A stretch of DNA of 64,000 nucleotides from Candidatus Saccharimonadota bacterium. Its GTDB lineage: Bacteria; Patescibacteriota; Saccharimonadia; Saccharimonadales; Saccharimonadaceae. The position numbers and the translations under genes are program-made. Below the pieces are notes generated by a model, which did not search any database, was not told where the DNA came from, and saw only the letters and a list, made by a program, of their open reading frames with translations. The stretch covers positions 62,001 through 126,000 of the forward strand of contig JAFUCJ010000003.1 in NCBI GenBank assembly GCA_017459705.1. The letters run 5' to 3'. The first letter of the stretch is position 1; each line of letters opens with the position of its first letter. This document shows positions 11,894-19,349 of this stretch, piece after piece.

Positions 11894-11944
11894 TGGTGCG
11901 TTTGAAGTGCACTCTAACTCTCGCACCGAAGGTTCGAGAGTTAG
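11894..11944 (-). repeat. Duplicated tRNA-Gly 3' tail with a 10-bp hairpin
   Basis: The reverse complement of 11894-11923 repeats the T-loop to CCA part of the neighbouring tRNA-Gly (11977-12006) with a few changes. Immediately 5' of it, CTAACTCTCG (11914-11923) and CGAGAGTTAG (11935-11944) form a perfect 10-bp inverted repeat with an 11-base loop. No full cloverleaf can be folded, so this is a tRNA-tail remnant rather than a gene. Confidence 0.55.
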
Positions 11945-11976
11945 CGCAACCGCAATCTGCGCCATCCATATTAAAA

Positions 11977-12053
11977 TGGTGCGAATGAAGAGACTCTAAC
12001 TCTCGACCTCTTCCTTGGCAAGGAAGCGCTCTAAACAACTGAGCTACATTCGC
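11977..12053 (-). tRNA. tRNA-Gly (GCC) with unusual D- and T-loops
   Basis: Acceptor GCGAATG/CATTCGC, discriminator A, encoded CCA, anticodon loop TTGCCAA (GCC). The D-loop reads AGTTGTTTA, with T at position 19, and the T-loop reads TTAGAGT, with A at position 56. The normally universal G19-C56 tertiary pair is thus replaced by U19-A56. Confidence 0.88.
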
Positions 12054-12107
12054 ACGTCCTAACTGTTAATATCTCCATTATATCACACTTTTCTACAAAT
12101 ATCCACA

Positions 12108-13085
12108 TTATTTCACTATTTTCATCAATACCTTACCTTCTTTTGCGATTCTCCCCGCTTTTTCAATCAGCGCCGCCACCTTCGCACGCTCCGCCTCCTG
12201 CTTCTCCACGTCGAACGCCGCCTGTTGTCGTTTCAAATCTCCATAAAATCCCGTTCCTCGCGCCGCTTTCCAGAACAAATCCTCGCACGGCACATTCTGA
12301 TAGTGCCATGGTTTATTGAATAAATTGAAATGCACCAATTTCGTATCTTTCGGTAGATTCACACACGGCTCCGCATTCCATACTGTATCGAGATGCGCAA
12401 TTTTGCCCCTCAGTATCACATTTGCGTAATCTTGGTCTGGCGCCACGAGGTCTGCATTATATTTTTCTATCATTCCCACCATCGTCGTGAGATACCGCAT
12501 CTTGCGCATCTTTTTGAGGTCCATCAGCATCACCCCATCATTCACATATTCCGCATGCGGTACTCCCACCGCATTATCCACATAATCACGAAACTCCGGT
12601 ATCGCAGTTACTTTCGGATCCGGCATCGCGGCAATCACTTCATCCTCACCTAGTTTCATATCAAACAATTCCCCCACGTCACTTAGTAGCACCGTATCAC
12701 TATCAATATACACCGCCTTCTCGAACACCGGGAACAACCTCGGTATGAAAAATCTATAATAATACACTGCGCTCGAGAAGAAATCTCCCGCGCCCTTTTC
12801 CCGCGCACAGTATTTAATCACTGCCTTCAAATACAAACTATTCGTAATCTTCCGGAATTGTATTGCCACGTTTTTCGTCGCAAGGCTCCGAAGCCTCACG
12901 CGATTATCAATCGTCAACCCGTCATGCAGTATTATCACCTGATAATACCGCGATTTGTTCGACGTCCGCTCAAGCGAATGAATCGCCGCCGCCGCATACG
13001 GCGCATAAGCATTGTTAATTGTCAAAAACACCGGCACTACATTCGTTAGTTTGCCTTTCGGCCGTCCAGTTGCAAAAATACTCAT
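12108..13085 (-). CDS. Family 8 glycosyltransferase
   Basis: A 325-residue GT8-type sugar transferase. 'VVPVFLTINNAYAPYAAAAIHSL' opens the nucleotide-sugar fold, and the DxD metal site sits in 'VYIDSDTVLLSDV' near residue 125. Next come 'YVNDGVMLMDL' and the closing His-containing 'LVHFNLFNKPWHY' motif. The last ~50 residues are a basic helix, as in enzymes that sit on membranes. The start overlaps the stop of the acyltransferase gene by 4 bases. A role in surface glycan or glycolipid synthesis fits the neighbour; donor and acceptor are unknown. Confidence 0.92.
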   Translation of the reverse strand: MSIFATGRPKGKLTNVVPVFLTINNAYAPYAAAAIHSLERTSNKSRYYQVIILHDGLTIDNRVRLRSLATKNVAIQFRKITNSLYLKAVIKYCAREKGAGDFFSSAVYYYRFFIPRLFPVFEKAVYIDSDTVLLSDVGELFDMKLGEDEVIAAMPDPKVTAIPEFRDYVDNAVGVPHAEYVNDGVMLMDLKKMRKMRYLTTMVGMIEKYNADLVAPDQDYANVILRGKIAHLDTVWNAEPCVNLPKDTKLVHFNLFNKPWHYQNVPCEDLFWKAARGTGFYGDLKRQQAAFDVEKQEAERAKVAALIEKAGRIAKEGKVLMKIVK

Positions 13086-14032
13086 TTTTTACCTTTCTTT
13101 GTTACTGGCGTCACCCCGCGCTTCGCCGAATGGGATGCCCCGCACTTCGCCGTCTGGGATGCCCCGCACTTCGCCGAATGGGACGCCCCACTCTTCGTTG
13201 GCGCTGCCCCACCTCCCGCCGGCTTTTTCACATACTTAAAATAATCATAGTCGCTATTCTTCGCATCACGCACCATCGCCGCGTGGACTTTCTCCGCCAA
13301 AGCCTCGCAATTCTCCGCCTCGCCAAGCCCCTTCTCCGGATAAAACGGTCCGTCCAAGTACACCTCCATCCGCGGCAAATCCCGCCCTTCCCGTCGATGA
13401 TACGTTGTCGTCATCGCGTACACTGGCAAATTATTGCGCACTGCATATTTGAACGACCGCCCACCCGCCGGGAACTTCCTCACCCCAGTATAGTATGGCC
13501 ATACATGCGCCTCAGGATATATCACTAGCACTTTTTTCTGCGCAAGTCGTCGGTCCACCGCCACATTGAACTCATGTTTCTCCTCACGAGTTTTCCCGAG
13601 TGGCAGCCCACCAATCATCGGCAATATCGGTCCGATTCCTGGGATTTTCAAATTCACCGGCGAAATCACCGTGAAGATCCGTCTATCCGCCGCAATCGCC
13701 GGTCCGAACACATCATGAAAAGGATTCGTATGCGTCGCATAAATCACATAGCCCTTGCCCCGCGCCGCTTTCAGTTTCTCGCGCCCATGCACCTTGACCC
13801 CCCAATATCGTCGTTCGTACCACTGCCCAAATATCCAAAAAGCCCGAAACATTATCGCCGAGTATGCCCGCACCCACCAATGCCGCGGAATGAACTCATA
13901 TCCATCAGGTAATCCCACCTCTTCATGTCGCTCCTGCTCATCTGTCTGTATCGGATCGGACTCCTCCGACTCGTAGTAGAACACCCGCTCCGACTCCGGT
14001 ATATCTTTCTGAAATAACTCTGCTTTTGCCAT
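13082..14032 (-). CDS. PlsC-like (1-acylglycerol-3-phosphate-type) acyltransferase with repetitive tail
   Basis: A 316-residue protein with an LPLAT acyltransferase domain at about residues 75-275. 'THTNPFHDV' is the HxxxxD catalytic motif, written with one extra residue or as H-N-P-F-H-D; 'IGGLPLGKTREEK' and 'VIYPEAHVWP' correspond to the later substrate-binding motifs, where PEG is more usual. Because the first motif is atypical, substrate is uncertain. The last ~35 residues consist of an 8-residue repeat (GASHSAKC-like) encoded by 24-bp tandem repeats at 13117-13212. TATAAT boxes lie just upstream, and the GT8 gene is coupled downstream, suggesting a glycolipid pathway. Confidence 0.82.
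   Translation of the reverse strand: MAKAELFQKDIPESERVFYYESEESDPIQTDEQERHEEVGLPDGYEFIPRHWWVRAYSAIMFRAFWIFGQWYERRYWGVKVHGREKLKAARGKGYVIYATHTNPFHDVFGPAIAADRRIFTVISPVNLKIPGIGPILPMIGGLPLGKTREEKHEFNVAVDRRLAQKKVLVIYPEAHVWPYYTGVRKFPAGGRSFKYAVRNNLPVYAMTTTYHRREGRDLPRMEVYLDGPFYPEKGLGEAENCEALAEKVHAAMVRDAKNSDYDYFKYVKKPAGGGAAPTKSGASHSAKCGASQTAKCGASHSAKRGVTPVTKKGKK
13117..13212. repeat. 24-bp tandem repeat (about 3.5-4 copies) in the acyltransferase tail
   Basis: Units begin near 13117, 13141, 13165 and 13189 with the shared core CTTCGCCG..TGGGA.GCCC. In-frame copy number changes would lengthen or shorten the C-terminal tail by 8 residues. Confidence 0.7.
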
Positions 14033-14047
14033 ATTATATATATTATA

Positions 14048-14875
14048 TCATAAGTTATTTTTAAGTTTATTATACTCTTCGTATATATCGTCGTATTCGT
14101 AGATGCGAAGCACCTCATGCACCCGCTCTATATCATATGGTTTTACTTTCTGTACCCGAAACACCGGAAAAAACTTAAAATTATTCGAAAAATGGTGCAG
14201 TACTGTATCTCGGCGCGGCCTCTCACCCTGTTCATTCCACCGCCGATTCACCAGCACGCGTCGCGAAATAGTTTTGTTCAGTGCCGCCTGATCTGCCAAC
14301 ATCATCCACCGTTCGCCACACAATTTCGCCGCTCGCATGAGACAGCCAGTCCTGCGACATTCATCCAAATTAAACAGCATCACCCCCGAGTTCATGTAAT
14401 CAAAGTTAAACAACCCTCGGTAATGATAAAAATTTTTGCCGTAGATATCAAGCACCCCCGCCGCCTCTATCCCAGCAAGCGGCATATTATAAAACTCTCG
14501 TATATCTCCACGGCATACCACATCATAATCTAGGTATAATATCCGCGAACAGTCCGCTAGTTCCGGCATCTTGTCCGCGTAAAGCCGGAGCATCGAGCAT
14601 GGCGTGAAATACGACCCCATATTCTTGCTCGGCAGATTTTTCACGAACACATCAGTCGCATCGATCAACCGCACGCTGCTCTTCGCATTGTATTTTTTTA
14701 CCAACGCATCCAACACCGCCACTGTTGATGCTTCAAACGACCGCACTCCCTCATATCGAATCGTCGCAATATATATATTATATACACACTCCCTCGGCGT
14801 CCGCATCATTAGCGACATTATCGATACCGCCACCCCATACCGAATCCCCGCATCCCCACAGTACAATATATTCAT
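14048..14875 (-). CDS. Family 8 glycosyltransferase
   Basis: A 275-residue GT8 protein. The N-terminus 'MNILYCGDAGIRYGVAVSIMSLM' is the typical start. The DxD-type metal site is in 'RILYLDYDVVCRGDI' near residue 103, and 'YMNSGVMLFNLDECR' near residue 155 is the second GT8 signature. 'DQAALNKT' and 'VLHHFSNNFKFF' close the fold. It begins one base after the DUF4143-type ATPase gene and has AGGAGT upstream, so both are probably on one transcript. Together with the acyltransferase-GT8 pair downstream it suggests a small surface-glycan locus. Confidence 0.9.
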   Translation of the reverse strand: MNILYCGDAGIRYGVAVSIMSLMMRTPRECVYNIYIATIRYEGVRSFEASTVAVLDALVKKYNAKSSVRLIDATDVFVKNLPSKNMGSYFTPCSMLRLYADKMPELADCSRILYLDYDVVCRGDIREFYNMPLAGIEAAGVLDIYGKNFYHYRGLFNFDYMNSGVMLFNLDECRRTGCLMRAAKLCGERWMMLADQAALNKTISRRVLVNRRWNEQGERPRRDTVLHHFSNNFKFFPVFRVQKVKPYDIERVHEVLRIYEYDDIYEEYNKLKNNL

Positions 14876-14876
14876 C

Positions 14877-16082
14877 TTATACTCCTATCAAGAAATCAGC
14901 TATATCCATTACCCTTACACCCTCATATACCATTTCTGGTTGCCTTGTCCGTGCAACTAGGAGTTTTGGATAAGCATCTTTTACAGCCAACAATGCCCCT
15001 ACTTCACGCCCAAATGTCTTCTCCTCAGAAATATCATACGAAACCTGTACATAAATCTTCTCATCTCCACGTTTCGCCACAAAATCTATCTCCTTATCGC
15101 GCAAAGTCCCCACATACACCTCGTACCCACGACGCATCAGTTCTATCGCGACAATATTCTCATACATTGATCCATAATTCGCATTTTTTGTTCCTAATTT
15201 TGCAATTTTGAGTGCATGGTCACATAGGTAGTATTTATCCTGCGACCTGAGGTAGTTTTTCCCCTCCACATCATATCGCTTCACCTTATAGAATGCAAAA
15301 GTTCGGCAAAAATAATCCAGATACGCACTCACGGTTTTGTTATTAGTATAATTCCGCGCCGAATTCAATACGTTCGCAATGTTATTCGCCGTAGTAAGTC
15401 GCGACATATTATCCATCAAAAACTCGCCGACATCCATCAGTAGAGCCGCATTTTCAATCTTATACTTATCGACGATATCCCGTATCACAAGAGTATCATA
15501 AATATTACTAATGTAACGGTATTTCTCATACTGGTCATCATAGATATACGAACCGGCAAACCCGCCCTCTGCTACATACTTATCAAAAGCCACGTATCTA
15601 CCGAACTCATCTTCCATATCATAGTCATAATACTGCAAATACTCCGCGAACGAAAACGGATATACTTCTATCGGAAACACCCGACCAGCGAAAAGTGTCG
15701 CGAGGTCACTACTAAGTAGGAAAGCATTCGACCCTGTCAGATAGATATCGTATTTACCCGAAGCGTGCAAACTATTAATTGCAAGCTCAAAGTTATCACA
15801 TAATTGTATCTCGTCGATAAACACGAAATTGCGCTTCGCCTCATCATAACGCCCCTCGATATATTCGTTAAGTGCGTGATATTCCCTGTATGGCTCATAT
15901 TCAAGTTTACTAAAATTAACGTGCGTAATCGCCGCGTCCTGCACACTCGCCGCCACATATTCCTCAAACATCGCAAGCAGCGTCGACTTACCGCTTCGAC
16001 GCACGCCGGTAATCACCTTAATATCAGGCGTACCCATCACTTTTTTGAGCGTATTCAGCTCCGCACGTTCTATATATTTCAT
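14877..16082 (-). CDS. AAA ATPase with DUF4143-type C-terminal domain
   Basis: A 401-residue protein when started at the ATG at 16082, which is preferred over the longer frame (ATG 16118). A TATAAT lies 6 bases upstream of it, with TTGACT 18 bases further, giving a leaderless mRNA. Walker A is 'GVRRSGKSTLL' (about residue 29), Walker B 'FVFIDEIQLC' (about 92), and sensor 'IYLTGSNAFLLS'. The C-terminal part has the 'DYFCRTFAFYKVKRYD' and 'YEVYVGTLRDKEIDFVAKR' motifs of the DUF4143 PD-(D/E)XK-like domain. Function of this widespread family is not settled. The promoter carries an array of alternating inverted 10-mers. Confidence 0.9.
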   Translation of the reverse strand: MKYIERAELNTLKKVMGTPDIKVITGVRRSGKSTLLAMFEEYVAASVQDAAITHVNFSKLEYEPYREYHALNEYIEGRYDEAKRNFVFIDEIQLCDNFELAINSLHASGKYDIYLTGSNAFLLSSDLATLFAGRVFPIEVYPFSFAEYLQYYDYDMEDEFGRYVAFDKYVAEGGFAGSYIYDDQYEKYRYISNIYDTLVIRDIVDKYKIENAALLMDVGEFLMDNMSRLTTANNIANVLNSARNYTNNKTVSAYLDYFCRTFAFYKVKRYDVEGKNYLRSQDKYYLCDHALKIAKLGTKNANYGSMYENIVAIELMRRGYEVYVGTLRDKEIDFVAKRGDEKIYVQVSYDISEEKTFGREVGALLAVKDAYPKLLVARTRQPEMVYEGVRVMDIADFLIGV

Positions 16083-16102
16083 GCCACTATTATACCATAT
16101 CC

Positions 16103-16220
16103 ACTTCCAAAAAGTCAATTTTTCGCAAGTTTTAGAAGTAAAATCGCCTTCTTACTTCCAAAACTCGCAAAAAATCAAAGTTTTAGAAGTCAAACCCGCA
16201 CACTCGCTCCACTTCCAAAA
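16103..16220. promoter_or_regulatory. Alternating inverted 10-mers over the ATPase promoter
   Basis: ACTTCCAAAA at 16103, 16154 and 16211 alternates with TTTTAGAAGT at 16130 and 16181, spaced 24-30 bases. The first copy sits between the -35 (16113-16118) and -10 (16089-16094) of the minus-strand promoter. The layout looks like repeated operator sites. Confidence 0.55.
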
Positions 16221-16228
16221 ACCACACC

Positions 16229-16246
16229 CCCCCGCTTACGCGGGGG
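16229..16246 (-). terminator. Hairpin downstream of the 16293 gene
   Basis: CCCCCGC/GCGGGGG with a TTAC loop. The following minus-strand sequence has a short TTTTT after 8 bases. Probable terminator, not a strong one. Confidence 0.5.
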
Positions 16247-16292
16247 ATTTACTATATCGCAGGAGAATTGCGGGAAGAAGCCGGAAGAGGAA

Positions 16293-18056
16293 CTATACCG
16301 AGACACACCGCACCGAGAGGCCGACGCCGCGGTAGTTGTCGCCGGCGGGATTAACGCTGCCGGACCTAAAGTACAAGTAGTAACCGTACGTCACTGAGTT
16401 AGCGGAACTAGACCAGTAGTCGCCGCGGCGCCCAGCATTGTACAATGTAGATAGCGGCGAATGCATATAGATAAAGCCGCCACGAACAAGGTAAAGCGGA
16501 GCCGCAAAGAGGCCTGTAAAGTTGCCGGAAGTTACGTTGTCTGAGCTGGTAGAACCATTATTGTATAGTCCATTAAGGTTACCCCAAGTACCCGCGGTGG
16601 GAGTGCTAGCGGTCGTATCAGAACTATCGGTCATTGGTAATTTCCAGCCTTTTGGACAGATGGAGTTAGCCTGTGCTGTACCGAGGCCGGTAGAAGCGCT
16701 AGTGGAATCACTAGATGCTACTGCGGTGGACCAGTTGTACCAGTTACCAATCGCACCGTGTGCACCATTACCAGAGTACGGAGTTGTCGTAAAGTAAGTA
16801 GAAAGTGGAGTCGTACCGTCTTGTGCGGTGGTCTTAGTATTGTTGAGGAAGTTACAGCCTACCGACCACGACACATCATTACATACGCTACTCGCGAAGT
16901 ATGTACCAGTTTCATACCATTGACCCGGATCTACGGAATGAGGTGTCGTATCACTATTCGCCCACTTGTTTGCTGCGTCGGCGTTAGAGCCGTAGTTAAT
17001 TTCACCACTCGTACCTCGCGTGCCAGTCGTTGATACGAGAGTGTACATGCTTGCCGGTGGGGTCCACGTGATGACACCGTTTGAGGACGTATAGTTCGTA
17101 GCGTAGATGCCAGAACCGCCCTCGGTGAGGTTGGTATAGTTGCTGGTGAGGTACTTTACTGTATCGCTATTGATGCTAAAATCTAGGTTCTGAGTCATCC
17201 AGCATTTACCATCTAGGAGTTTCGTCACCCAGTAGATATTCCCATCACGCTCATCTATTAGTTGCGTAGATTCGTGTGCGCCATTTGCCGTACTCGGCGT
17301 CTTCACATAGTCGCAAATCGTCGAAGTCATATCCTGCATCTTGTAGTAGCCATTGTATTTGTCCGCCCCGACATATTCAAAAGCCAGGTCGAACGTCGTA
17401 CTACTCGCCGCCGGGATATTACCAGTCATCATGAAGTTAAGTGTAATCGAATATGTACCGTACGGAATATCACTGGATACTTTCGCCGCGAAATCCAAGT
17501 CGTATTGATGCGTGCCGTATGCGTCAGTGCCATCCGCCACCGTCGTCGCCGCAATTGGAATGTTTCCTGTCGTCATCGGGAGATAATTATCACCGCTCAG
17601 TTTGTAGCCCCACTTGTCTTTCGTGTCATCGCTGCTGGCGAAATCCGCCGCACTATAACTGCTACCAATAGTCCCAATGGTAGGGTACGTCGTACCATCA
17701 GAGAGGGGTGTGGTACGTGTCAAACTAGTGGTAGCAGTCGATGTAATGGGGCTAGTCGTCGTCATCACGAGCGAATAGCCAAATGGATTATTTGTTTCCA
17801 CGATCACCGGTACAGACGATTCACTGAACTGGCCCGTGGCTTTCGGGGTAATATCTAGCACAGTCGAGGCGGGTACGGTAATTTCCAATTTACGGTCGCT
17901 CAGCACACTGAGATACCCGCTCTCTGCGTGTGCCATATCGGATATGGGAGTATTCGCCAACACTGCGAGTCCCAGCATGACGATACCCGCCATCCCCGGC
18001 AGTATATATAATAACTTGTTTGATATTTTATGTTGTCTTTTGTATGACCTGTGCAT
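16293..18056 (-). CDS. Large secreted protein with Fibrobacter-type (TIGR02145) paralogous domain
   Basis: About 587 residues from the ATG at 18056, which has AGAGG six bases upstream; an in-frame ATG at 18092 is an alternative. A basic N-terminus is followed by a hydrophobic helix and an 'HAES' site near residue 44, a signal peptide. Next is a beta-rich Thr/Ser-rich region ('LEITVPASTVLDITP'). From about residue 260 comes the Fib_succ_major-like module: 'DERDGNIYWVTKLLDGKCWMTQNL', 'CPKGWKLPM', 'GDYWSSSAN' and the ending 'GVGLSVRCVSV'. Such proteins are exported and common in CPR bacteria and Fibrobacter; their role is unknown, possibly adhesion. The gene has a long structured leader. Confidence 0.85.
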   Translation of the reverse strand: MHRSYKRQHKISNKLLYILPGMAGIVMLGLAVLANTPISDMAHAESGYLSVLSDRKLEITVPASTVLDITPKATGQFSESSVPVIVETNNPFGYSLVMTTTSPITSTATTSLTRTTPLSDGTTYPTIGTIGSSYSAADFASSDDTKDKWGYKLSGDNYLPMTTGNIPIAATTVADGTDAYGTHQYDLDFAAKVSSDIPYGTYSITLNFMMTGNIPAASSTTFDLAFEYVGADKYNGYYKMQDMTSTICDYVKTPSTANGAHESTQLIDERDGNIYWVTKLLDGKCWMTQNLDFSINSDTVKYLTSNYTNLTEGGSGIYATNYTSSNGVITWTPPASMYTLVSTTGTRGTSGEINYGSNADAANKWANSDTTPHSVDPGQWYETGTYFASSVCNDVSWSVGCNFLNNTKTTAQDGTTPLSTYFTTTPYSGNGAHGAIGNWYNWSTAVASSDSTSASTGLGTAQANSICPKGWKLPMTDSSDTTASTPTAGTWGNLNGLYNNGSTSSDNVTSGNFTGLFAAPLYLVRGGFIYMHSPLSTLYNAGRRGDYWSSSANSVTYGYYLYFRSGSVNPAGDNYRGVGLSVRCVSV

Positions 18057-18119
18057 GTAATGCCTCTCATTTATTTTATTATTTCCACCCACGGCACCAC
18101 TAAAAACGGCACCGCAGGC

Positions 18120-18259
18120 TTCCTACAGCTTAAACCCAACATATGACATAGTCAACAGAAGGCGTAAACTTACCTAACGGTACCGTTTGTAACCTTCTCT
18201 TGCATGGAGCATACATTTACTAGCGTTCGCTGTGTTGTTGGATTGTTAAGCTGTAGGAA
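18120..18259 (-). repeat. Palindromic element in the leader of the 16293 gene
   Basis: TTCCTACAGCTTAA (18120-18133) is the exact reverse complement of 18246-18259, extended by a CCAACA/TGTTGG step. Inside, AGAAGG/CCTTCT and the palindrome AACGGTACCGTT (near 18176-18187) stack further. The minus-strand TATAAT near 18270 places the transcription start next to the outer arm, so the element would form the 5' end of the mRNA leader. Confidence 0.6.
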
Positions 18260-18484
18260 TTTGTATAATTTCATTATAGCACACATTTTTTATTTTTGTA
18301 TATACTTTTTTATAAAAATAAGTCCCGTCGCGGGACTTACTCTATATTTCGATGTACTCCATCCATTCGGCAGGAGCCATTTTTGCTGTACGCTGTCTTT
18401 GCTTAGTGCGTCTCAGCTGTTTGATACGCATGTATCTAATTCTATCAAATCTTGCCGTATCATGCAAGCATAATATCAATCGTC

Positions 18485-18559
18485 TGGCGAGGCCGACAGG
18501 AATCGAACCTGTATTGTATCCTTAGAGGGGATATGTCCTATCCGTTGAACGACGGCCCC
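18485..18559 (-). tRNA. tRNA-Arg (TCT) with C33
   Basis: Acceptor GGGGCCG/CGGCCTC, discriminator G, encoded CCA, T-arm ACAGG/CCTGT with TTCGATT. The anticodon arm is TATCC-CCTCTAA-GGATA, giving anticodon TCT but C instead of the conserved U at position 33. Confidence 0.88.
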
Positions 18560-18580
18560 AGACTCACTATATATTATACA

Positions 18581-19330
18581 CTATTTCTCTGGTTTTCTCA
18601 ACTTGTAATATATCGATGGCGCGAATCTTATCGGTGCCAAAGCTCGTTGCGCTCCGTTTTCCATCTTGATCAAGTTCCGTGTGCCGAGTACCTTTTTTAA
18701 CCCCCTACTCCGAAAATTCGACACCGACAACACCCTTTCCTGCGAAAACCCCACTCGCGCAAAAATCTCCTCGACATACTTCGGATGATAATTATAGAAC
18801 CCATTCGCGCTGATTTCCGTATAGTTCGCCACCGTCTTGTCGAAAGGATTAACCTTGCTTCTACCAGTCACAAATCTCGCCATCTTTGGCAGGGTTCGCT
18901 TGTTCGCTACTTCTATCACCGCTACCCCACCAGGCTTCAATACTCGGTATAGTTCCGCTACCGCTTTTTCCAGATGCTCCAAGTGATGCGTCACCCGCAC
19001 CATCATCAGTCCGTCAAGCTCATTATCTTTGAATGGTAGCTTATATATATCTCCGGCCTTTGTCTCGATTTTGTCACCGTAGATTTCCTTTGCCTGTTTC
19101 AACTCCGTTTTCGAGTAGTCAAACAAGTATACTTTACGTGCCCGCCTCAGATATTCATTCGCCAGTCGCCCATAACCACCGCCAATATCTGCGAATTTCT
19201 CCATTCGCTTCGGCAACAATTTCCGAATCGCCATCCGGTCAGCCTGATCCTCATATTCCCTATCAGCATCTTCCCAAAAAATCTTCTTGTAATCGTAGCC
19301 GTTATAATCCGAAACAACTTTGTCACTCAT
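18581..19330 (-). CDS. SAM-dependent class I methyltransferase
   Basis: A 249-residue Rossmann methyltransferase (Methyltransf_11 type). Motif I is 'FADIGGGYGRLANEYL' near residue 47, an acidic residue ends strand 2 ('VYLFDYSKTEL'), motif II/III is 'ETKAGDIYKLPFKDNELDGLMMVRVTHHL', and 'YRVLKPGGVAVIEV' follows. The C-terminal ~80 residues are basic and probably bind substrate. TATAAT lies 7 bases before the ATG with no RBS, so the mRNA appears leaderless. Substrate unknown; ubiquinone-type or glycolipid substrates cannot be inferred. Confidence 0.9.
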   Translation of the reverse strand: MSDKVVSDYNGYDYKKIFWEDADREYEDQADRMAIRKLLPKRMEKFADIGGGYGRLANEYLRRARKVYLFDYSKTELKQAKEIYGDKIETKAGDIYKLPFKDNELDGLMMVRVTHHLEHLEKAVAELYRVLKPGGVAVIEVANKRTLPKMARFVTGRSKVNPFDKTVANYTEISANGFYNYHPKYVEEIFARVGFSQERVLSVSNFRSRGLKKVLGTRNLIKMENGAQRALAPIRFAPSIYYKLRKPEK

Positions 19331-19349
19331 ATCACTTATTATAACACTT

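Noticed and set aside
11881-11976. A further tRNA gene between tRNA-Cys and tRNA-Gly
   Set aside because: Only the T-arm to CCA part is recognisable; no matching acceptor strand or anticodon arm can be formed.
16103-16220. Possible CRISPR array because of repeated GTTTTAGAAGT
   Set aside because: Units are only 10 bases, alternate in orientation, and no cas gene is near; an operator array fits better.
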